From Pteria penguin (lineage: Eukaryota; Mollusca; Bivalvia; Pterioida; Pteriidae): 64,000 nt of DNA. The stretch's first letter is position 1; every line of letters starts with the position of its first letter. Shown here in pieces: positions 61,101 to 64,000 of the stretch. The stretch lies in NCBI GenBank assembly GCA_035048485.1, contig CM068585.1, positions 18,222,501 through 18,286,500 on the forward strand, given 5' to 3'. The position numbers and the translations under genes are program-made. The notes below the pieces were generated by a model. It did not search any database. It had not been told where the DNA came from and was given only the letters and a program-made list of their open reading frames with translations.

Positions 61101-62809
61101 GCAAGTCCTATTCATCGTCCAATGTCCTCAACACCATATCAAGGCCGTCAAAGTCAAAATGGTGGTGCATTGAATGACAGTCTACATGAGCTTACAAGCT
61201 CTGATCGCAAGGAACCACCACCTCAATTTAATCTTTCTAGTATGTCAGATGAAGGCAAAAAAGAACATAGGGTAGAAGAACGTCCACGACCAATAACTGT
61301 TTCTGATTTAGAAGCTAGACCTGGCTCACCAAGTATTGTAGTGGTGCCAGGGTCAAGATCAAGTGAAGATGAAACAACTCCTGCTGAACCAGAGAAGATC
61401 ATAAAGGATTTAGTAGATACACCTTTAAGGCCACCCCCAGGAGGGAAGTTGGCTCCCATCTCCCTGGATAATGCATGGAAAGCAGATACAAAGAAAGATG
61501 ACACTGAAGGTAAAGTAAACAGTGAATCTACATCAAAAGTTAAGATGTGATGTACATTTACATTAAGACAGTACAGTGTTAGATATTTTCCCAAATTTTG
61601 GGTCCTCATACAGGCAATCATGTAAGAGAATCAGGAAACTAAAAAACATTCAGGCTTCCTGAACTGAAAGTGGATATGTGATTAAAAATGACTCAAAAGT
61701 TACATACATATTGCTTATAAGAAAGGATTTGTTGCAACTTCAAAAAGAAAGTTGATACCTAAGGGTGTAGAGTGGAATATCATTAAACATTATTTTATTT
61801 AAATGTTACCCCAGTTAGCATGAGTATCTAAAACATGCAAACATATGTTTATATATTATTAAAGCTGCAGGAATTAAGATTTTGAGATTGGTCATCAGAC
61901 AATGTTGTAGAGATTTCAATTTGGCCATATGTGAAAACCCTGAAGCAGTAATAGTAAAAAAAATCTTACCATTCTTTCTGTATTCCCTTGTACAAAAAAA
62001 AGAAGAAAACCTTAAAACTGAGTTCTAAAGTCTGTTACTTTTTTGGTTATTAAAGATCAACAGTTAGCAAAAGAAAATTTATATTCTCTAAACTTTACTG
62101 TTATTTATCTTAAAATTGAAGACCAAAAGAAAAAGGAACAGGAAGAACTGAAAAGAAAAGAAGAAGAAGAGTTGCAGAGATGGGAAGAAGAAAGACAACA
62201 GAAAGAAGAAGAGAAGAAACGAAAAGAGAAAGAGGCATGGGAAAGAGAACAAAGGGAACTGCAAAAATTGGTAAACAACAAACAAACCAATAGTTTGCCT
62301 TGTGATTATTTTAATGTATCATTCATTAAAAACAATAAAAATGTCTCTCTACATGTATTTTTATGAAGACGATATAGCTGTTTCAAAGGAAATAAACAAA
62401 GCATACATTAAAGAAATATGTAATGTTGAATACGGAATATCGCAACTACAATAATGTAAACATACCCGCACATTTTGTAATTGTTATAACGTCATATAAT
62501 TATGATGCAGGTTGCCCACATAAATTGTCCCACATCGAGAAAAATGGATTTGGTGGGTGACTAAATGCAAACTGTGATGGATTTAGTAGTTGCGATACTC
62601 TGTATTATTGAGTTAGATTTTGTACTTGAGTACAGTTATTATCCATTGTACACTTAAAAAATACTCCTTTGATTTAGGAGGAAGGAAGAGATAGTGTTGA
62701 TGGTGAACAGAAATCAGAAACTAAAGGTCAGTCTGCTGACCTTGAAATAGACCCTGTAATGCAGCAGTACATGGCAATGATTCAACAGCAAAAACAGCAA
62801 GAATCTGAG
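34630..62809 (+). CDS. OFD1: OFD1 centriole and centriolar satellite protein (22 exons, 3' incomplete)
   Basis: OFD1 acts at the distal end of centrioles and in centriolar satellites, where it limits centriole length and is needed for distal appendages and cilia. Exons: 34630-34725, 37460-37660, 38740-38808, 38974-38998, 43565-43672, 44801-44943, 45926-46015, 47436-47519, 48697-48803, 50264-50383, 50812-50885, 52143-52234, 52489-52566, 53011-53078, 54813-54856, 54958-55109, 56275-56386, 57323-57374, 58311-58744, 61066-61509, 62122-62270, 62678-62809. All have GT-AG borders and phases join without a stop, giving 958 codons; human OFD1 has about 1,010. Support: N-terminal LisH-like ELRNRLYHSLRDRGMVD; SNSLVADHLKNCKYDYSLSV; central coiled coil with EKEIFAQRQSILQEIELVRK; acidic and Ser/Pro-rich linker; a Glu/Lys/Arg coiled coil; and IDPVMQQYMAMIQQQKQQES. 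The final exon or exons lie past 64000. Confidence 0.95.
35040..36240 (-). pseudogene. Antisense CR1/jockey-like LINE lacking its RT core
   Basis: Read on the minus strand: end of the endonuclease (LPGLSDHDIILVDSNI, with the catalytic SDH), the spacer between endonuclease and RT (PWCERTIRRLSRRKKYAHRK, FSSVFNTENSDNTPDLGP), then an abrupt join to the very C-terminus (SSVTSMLQQLQLDTLQSRRT, GHALRYLQPFCHIRCYQDSF, FPAGIVIWNSLPTSI). The RT domain between them is gone, joined near 35460-35520. The 3' end has a (GAAGAA)n run at about 35044-35053, fitting CR1-type ends. It lies in OFD1 intron 1 opposite to transcription. Confidence 0.85.
36391..36559 (+). mobile_element. tRNA-derived SINE, third family, with perfect TSD
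   Basis: The head is GGCTTGGTGTAGTGGTTAAG (A box) and GGTTCGATTCC (B box). The end is gtgacgtaaaacaccaatca, the same tail type as the SINE at 4439. A perfect 14-bp duplication, ctttctcttaactg, flanks it at 36377-36390 and 36560-36573. It is in OFD1 intron 1, sense. Confidence 0.92.
37460..37660 (+). CDS. OFD1: OFD1 exon 2: conserved N-terminal domain
   Basis: It encodes 67 residues, including ASNSLVADHLKNCKYDYSLS and VFLPESGTARDK, the best conserved block of the protein. Acceptor tcttgacag, donor gtatta, phase 0 on both sides. Confidence 0.95.
38740..38998 (+). CDS. OFD1: OFD1 exons 3 and 4
   Basis: Exon 3 (38740-38808) encodes IFTTYDLLQLLSISPQSRLY and KKM, matching the human VFTMQDLLQLIKINP region. 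Exon 4 (38974-38998) is only 25 bases and changes the phase to 1, which fits exon 5. A 4.6-kb repeat-filled intron follows. Confidence 0.9.
39180..39480. repeat. Old dispersed repeat and degenerate tRNA-like piece in OFD1 intron 4
   Basis: 39190-39330 carries the 'gacctttgaactat... gggctttcatatttcat' wording of the repeats at 43714 and 56405. 39410-39440 contains GGTTCGAATCTC, a B-box-like remnant of a SINE. Confidence 0.4.
39690..40090. repeat. Dispersed repeat starting gagtcggcttcggtgaagcc
   Basis: The palindromic ggcttcggtgaagcc start resembles cttcggcgaagccg near 33950. The family is probably related to 33400-33970 in inverted orientation. Non-coding. Confidence 0.4.
40567..40632 (-). 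mobile_element. SINE 3'-tail fragment
   Basis: 'gattgtttaacgtcacacca' and 'tttcacatatatggtgacgg' match the tail half of the SINEs at 4439 and 40761. The head is missing. Confidence 0.8.
40761..41037 (-). mobile_element. tRNA-derived SINE, same family as 4439
   Basis: Full layout on the minus strand: a head with GTGGGTTAGTGGTATCAC and GGATTCGAGTCC, middle, gtgacattaaac and an (ATCA)n tail. More diverged than the 4439 and 46147 copies, and no target duplication is evident, so it is older. It lies in OFD1 intron 4. Confidence 0.88.
41067..41195. repeat. Long hairpin with ~53-bp arms
   Basis: The left arm (about 41067-41119, ggccatgacattgtgaagat onward) and right arm (about 41143-41195, ending atcttcacaatgtcaaggcc) are reverse complements with few mismatches around a ~23-base loop. 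A third partial copy (ccttgacattgtgaagatga) follows at 41219. It lies within an OFD1 intron, so the transcript could fold into a dsRNA stem. Confidence 0.85.
41485..42560. repeat. About 1-kb dispersed repeat with AGCTCACC/GGTGAGCT ends
   Basis: Opens ttagctcacctgagccaaag and closes near ttctggtgagctatgtattc, giving 8-bp inverted ends. The middle has no coding frame. The same ends occur at 20690-20718 and 34388. Family known to me as common in bivalve DNA, but unnamed here. Confidence 0.6.
43565..43672 (+). CDS. OFD1: OFD1 exon 5
   Basis: Encodes GFLWQLLCEVSALHSNSIQE and CGVQTDLIKVGPISSL, aligning with human GFLMHFLKELAEYHQ...ETQT. Acceptor tactttgatag, donor gtaaga, phase 1 to phase 1. Confidence 0.92.
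   Translation, partial: GFYGNCYVKCQPYIQTQSKSVVYRQILSKLVRYHH
43714..44345. repeat. Dispersed repeat 'tatgcccc ... ggggcat ... cacagcttgtt'
   Basis: Begins tatgcccctgccatatatgg and ends ctgccgggggcattagtgtt then tcacaaacacagcttgtt. 44155-44345 is nearly identical to parts of 56500-56812 (ttcatatttgacatgc, aatgaagccctttcaaatga). Non-coding. Confidence 0.75.
44801..46015 (+). CDS. OFD1: OFD1 exons 6 and 7: start of the coiled coil
   Basis: Exon 6 (44801-44943) encodes DEKLGGVEDFYSSKREENYR onward to LEERYRSDLKLE. Exon 7 (45926-46015) encodes VARIKDNESSRIRLEEKEKL and QRDYDQQRRE. They begin the long charged helix. Exon 6 ends in phase 0, and later internal coiled-coil exons 7 and 8 are exact multiples of three. 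Confidence 0.9.
45015..45400. repeat. Related 'ttataacttttga' repeat in OFD1 intron 6
   Basis: Contains (tgtc)n, 'attggttataacttttgaat', 'gggctttcatatttcacacc' and ends ggggcattcatgtttcacaa then atagatcttgtt, parallel to the end of 43714-44345. Confidence 0.6.
46147..46423 (-). mobile_element. tRNA-derived SINE, same family as 4439, with perfect TSD
   Basis: Full-length on the minus strand with A box, B box (GGTTCGAGTCC), TGCTACGGGTGGG middle and (ATCA)n tail. A perfect 13-bp duplication, tattatgagtgaa, lies at 46134-46146 and 46424-46436. It is in OFD1 intron 7 and very similar to the 4439 copy. Confidence 0.93.
47436..48803 (+). CDS. OFD1: OFD1 exons 8 and 9: coiled coil
   Basis: Exon 8 (47436-47519) encodes LERIYQQKSEALMTKERNSV then ERMQRDQD. 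Exon 9 (48697-48803) encodes VQEKEIFAQRQSILQEIELV then RKRETDVKREAEVVQ, the segment most like human OFD1 in this part ([20 protein letters not shown]). Confidence 0.93.
48165..48330 (+). mobile_element. Degenerate SINE in OFD1 intron 8
   Basis: A B-box-like GGTTCGACCCC at about 48209, 'cagacaggtgctgccagtat', and a ttacataaaacgataacaaa tail. The A box is eroded. Confidence 0.45.
48860..49787 (+). mobile_element. Pogo/Tigger-like non-autonomous DNA transposon, copy 1
   Basis: Begins cagtcaaacgtcgatatctc and ends gagatatcgaggtttgactg, inverted ends of about 23 bases, flanked by TA on both sides (48858-48859 and 49788-49789). Several internal 'gatatctcgaa' repeats follow each end. No transposase frame, so it is a 928-bp non-autonomous element of the Tc1/mariner-pogo group by TA target and end sequence. 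It lies in OFD1 intron 9. Confidence 0.88.
50264..50885 (+). CDS. OFD1: OFD1 exons 10 and 11: coiled coil
   Basis: Exon 10 (50264-50383) encodes EKKLEEQRLKDKESDLRRRE onward; exon 11 (50812-50885) encodes KFKVEEQSKFLERTQNLEIR and EARVK. Both are flanked by the two inverted pogo-like copies. Confidence 0.9.
51139..52076 (-). mobile_element. Pogo/Tigger-like non-autonomous DNA transposon, copy 2 (inverted)
   Basis: Begins cagtcaaacctcgatatctc and ends tatcgaagtttgactg, flanked by TA. Its order of internal motifs is the reverse complement of copy 1 (the cgaagtcggaggg end lies left here, right in copy 1). 938 bp, no coding frame. It lies in OFD1 intron 11, ending about 66 bases before exon 12. 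Confidence 0.88.
52143..53078 (+). CDS. OFD1: OFD1 exons 12, 13 and 14: coiled coil
   Basis: Exon 12 (52143-52234) encodes DQERLVRDEQERIQGMRDQL onward; exon 13 (52489-52566) TQVQEEKHGEVSALQKNELL onward; exon 14 (53011-53078) MADYKHLKEQNVVQRTELET, comparable with human [20 protein letters not shown]. Confidence 0.9.
54813..55109 (+). CDS. OFD1: OFD1 exons 15 and 16
   Basis: Exon 15 (54813-54856) is 44 bases (RLAELLQMNERERG). Exon 16 (54958-55109) encodes RQEEMIRELRRPTPETLMLQ and RELEKTKESLRQELTLSEAN onward, aligning with human [20 protein letters not shown]. The intron between them is only 101 bases. Confidence 0.9.
55310..55965. repeat. ~43-47-bp minisatellite in OFD1 intron 16
   Basis: About fifteen units of gagggtagggattggtgtag plus tggacaatatcagggcttg. 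Some units carry a tcagtcgagtgcttgcagtg variant. Frames reading VRVGIGVVDNISR across it are artefacts. Confidence 0.9.
56275..57374 (+). CDS. OFD1: OFD1 exons 17 and 18
   Basis: Exon 17 (56275-56386) encodes MDRNRDLLRRFEDQTNQMKE and MNQELVDLRAQLSITHQ, end of the long coiled coil. Exon 18 (57323-57374) encodes VLSNEVSRKPKDRGDEA; it is short and less conserved, so its borders rest on phase. Confidence 0.82.
56405..56805. repeat. Dispersed repeat 'tatgccccc...cacagcttgtt', second copy
   Basis: Ends ctgccgggggcattaatgtt then tcacaaacacagcttgtt, as at 44310-44345. Two internal copies of gggatagagacttcatattt show a partial internal duplication. A SINE inserted into its extreme end. Confidence 0.75.
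56820..56963 (-). mobile_element. SINE of the 4439 family with central deletion, perfect TSD
   Basis: Head (GTGGCCTAGTGATATCGC, GGTTCGAGTCC) and tail (atatcacgtatatggtgatg) are present, but the middle of about 130 bases is missing. The 14-bp duplication ttgttttgtttaat lies at 56806-56819 and 56964-56977. It is in OFD1 intron 17. Confidence 0.9.
58311..58744 (+). CDS. OFD1: OFD1 exon 19: acidic/serine linker and short coiled coil
   Basis: Encodes a Ser-rich start, an acidic patch (TGVSDDEDEFLNLPGG), SPSPRRSSRPRYDDNDVYND, then AEAKYRLRSLEREAQNLETA and YRDFHYN. The last part matches human [20 protein letters not shown], confirming the gene well away from the N-terminus. Phase 2 to phase 1. Confidence 0.92.
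59920..60410. repeat. 'accttggctataacttttt' repeat in OFD1 intron 19
   Basis: Four or so degenerate units of accttggctataacttct, gaaacttcacacat and gaccttgaccttggaatttg. It is related in wording to 39190, 43714, 45015 and 56405. No coding frame. Confidence 0.6.
61066..61509 (+). CDS. OFD1: OFD1 exon 20: Ser/Pro-rich low-complexity region
   Basis: 148 residues, Ser-, Pro- and Gln-rich (SSSHRRGASPTASPIHRPMS), then an Asp/Glu-rich part. Little similarity to human is expected here. Donor gtaaag after GACACTGAAG; reading on would give a TGA 40 bases later, so intron retention would truncate the protein. Confidence 0.85.
62122..62270 (+). CDS. OFD1: OFD1 exon 21: Glu/Lys/Arg-rich coiled coil
   Basis: Encodes DQKKKEQEELKRKEEEELQR onward to WEREQRELQKL, aligning with human [20 protein letters not shown]...ERERRELEKLY. 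The acceptor aaaattgaag has a poor pyrimidine tract; an alternative acceptor at 62056 (attaaag) would keep phase and add 22 residues. Confidence 0.82.
62678..62809 (+). CDS. OFD1: OFD1 exon 22: conserved C-terminal motif
   Basis: EEGRDSVDGEQKSETKGQSA then DLEIDPVMQQYMAMIQQQKQ; the human counterpart is NPLEKYMKIIQQEQDQES. The gtgaga donor shows that at least one more exon follows. I see no convincing one before 64000. Confidence 0.9.
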
Positions 62810-64000
62810 GTGAGAGAAAACAAAGTGTTTGATAAGGGTATATATCGTGTAAAATCATGTACTGTTGTCTTGTTACTTGTTTGATTTAAATTGATATCAA
62901 GATGAAGTAGGTATATATGAATTATTTATAAACAACATAATTTAAATACTATGAATTATAAGTTATCTTTTTTAAGTGGGTGGGGCAGGTCATTCCAGTG
63001 GTATCATACCAAAACTATTATCTGATGATAGGGTTCAGTCTTGGTTGTCCGTTTTGTGATTAAAATAATCTGTATCTGTATACAAGAACTTTTATCACCG
63101 TTAAACATCCAAATAAAAGATACCTCCCTGCTTTGTAAGGATCTATTGCATAGATAAAGGTTATGAGGCCATGCACCAGACAGAGCCACCACAGTAAAGG
63201 TAAAACAATCTTGGTATAGGGGTAAAGCGGTAAAAACATAAACCAAAACTCTACTGAGTAGATAATTCAGTTCATAATTGAAAGGATATACATGTAGATT
63301 TGAACGTCGCAGAAATCCTTACTTATGATAGGGATCCCTTTCTTTTTCTTTTTTTTTTTTTTTTACTAAAAGTTGTGCTCCTGAAGTTATGCTACAGTAA
63401 AGTCATCTGGCATAAAAACTGTTTTTTCAGTATATGATTTAATTATTTGTAAATTGCTTGTATCATGCCTATACAAATGTATTGTGAAAATTTTTATCTA
63501 TCATTTTATAGACTGTGTTGCTTGTTTGCATAATCAGGGCCGTGTGTAAATGCAAACAGGGTCAATTCTGCTTCATTATTTCAAGTGATTTCTTACTTAT
63601 CTGTTGATTTTATCATACATATAATCATATAATAAGAATTGGCTTAGTAAATTTTTGTGTCTATTGATGACCAAAAAATTGATGCACAAACTAAGTATAA
63701 TCTGCTTCACTTCATTTGATAAGTGTTTATCAGTATATGTTTGGCAAGTGGGTTAGAATAGTAAGGTCTATGTCAAGGAATATCCAGGCATGGTGAACAT
63801 CCCTAGGCTCTCTTTGCAAAGATGTCCAATACTTTTTCTAGATTCAAACTGAAAACATGATGTGCATGAAAGATCTTAATAAAAGTGGCATGAAATATGC
63901 TAAATAACTGCTAGAAAACTGAATTATGAAATACTCAATTCAAAATTTTTATCCTCTTCCAAGTATAGGAATTTTATGAGCATTTATTAAATAAAATATA
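62810..64000. other. OFD1 intron 22 (incomplete) with no recognised feature
   Basis: AT-rich sequence containing a T run at 63338-63364. No clear exon for the remaining C-terminus was found. Confidence 0.5.

Noticed and set aside
61223..61621. Minus-strand 132-codon frame
   Set aside because: Shadow of OFD1 exon 20, whose + strand frame is in phase with neighbouring exons.

Overview
This window is eukaryotic and AT-rich. The genes have short GT-AG exons in long repeat-filled introns. It carries an animal OFD1 gene, tRNA-derived SINEs and Penelope-like, LINE and pogo-like debris. Repeat style (families full of 'accttggttataactttt' phrases, AGCTCACC-ended repeats, SINEs tailed with acgtcacacca) and small secreted Cys-rich peptides suggest a mollusc, most likely a bivalve. 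This is inference; the species cannot be named from the sequence alone.

Left part (about 3.2-25.1 kb): four paralogous genes on the + strand encode very small secreted peptides with the same eight-cysteine frame, CX3C-X6-CX3C-X(6 or 8)-CX3C-X6-CX3C. Three (at about 9.3-11.0, 15.0-16.0 and 23.1-25.0 kb) share a three-exon layout: a TATA box and short untranslated exon, a micro-exon ending ATGCAG that supplies only Met-Gln, then one exon with the rest of the signal peptide and the whole mature peptide. The fourth (3.5-5.4 kb) is more divergent. I recognise no named family. Between them lie a frameshifted Penelope-like reverse transcriptase (16.2-17.4 kb), an older copy at the left edge, a GIY-YIG fragment beside a long (TA)n tract, LINE 3' ends, hammerhead-ribozyme-like motifs (2.1 and 13.9 kb) and at least five copies of an unnamed dispersed repeat.

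Middle (25.1-34.4 kb): mostly non-coding. It holds a nested palindrome, microsatellites, LINE remnants, two adjacent minisatellites, a SINE-like element and one isolated coding-like exon (29758-29941) whose parent gene is unclear.

Right part (34.4 kb to the end): OFD1, a centriole-distal-end/centriolar-satellite protein needed for cilia, read on the + strand. I could place 22 coding exons with consistent splice phases, giving 958 codons; the last one or few exons lie beyond the window. Introns contain an antisense LINE lacking its RT core, several SINEs with perfect target-site duplications, two pogo/Tigger-like elements in opposite orientation around two exons, a minisatellite and several other repeats. 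Nothing in the sequence links the peptide cluster functionally to OFD1.
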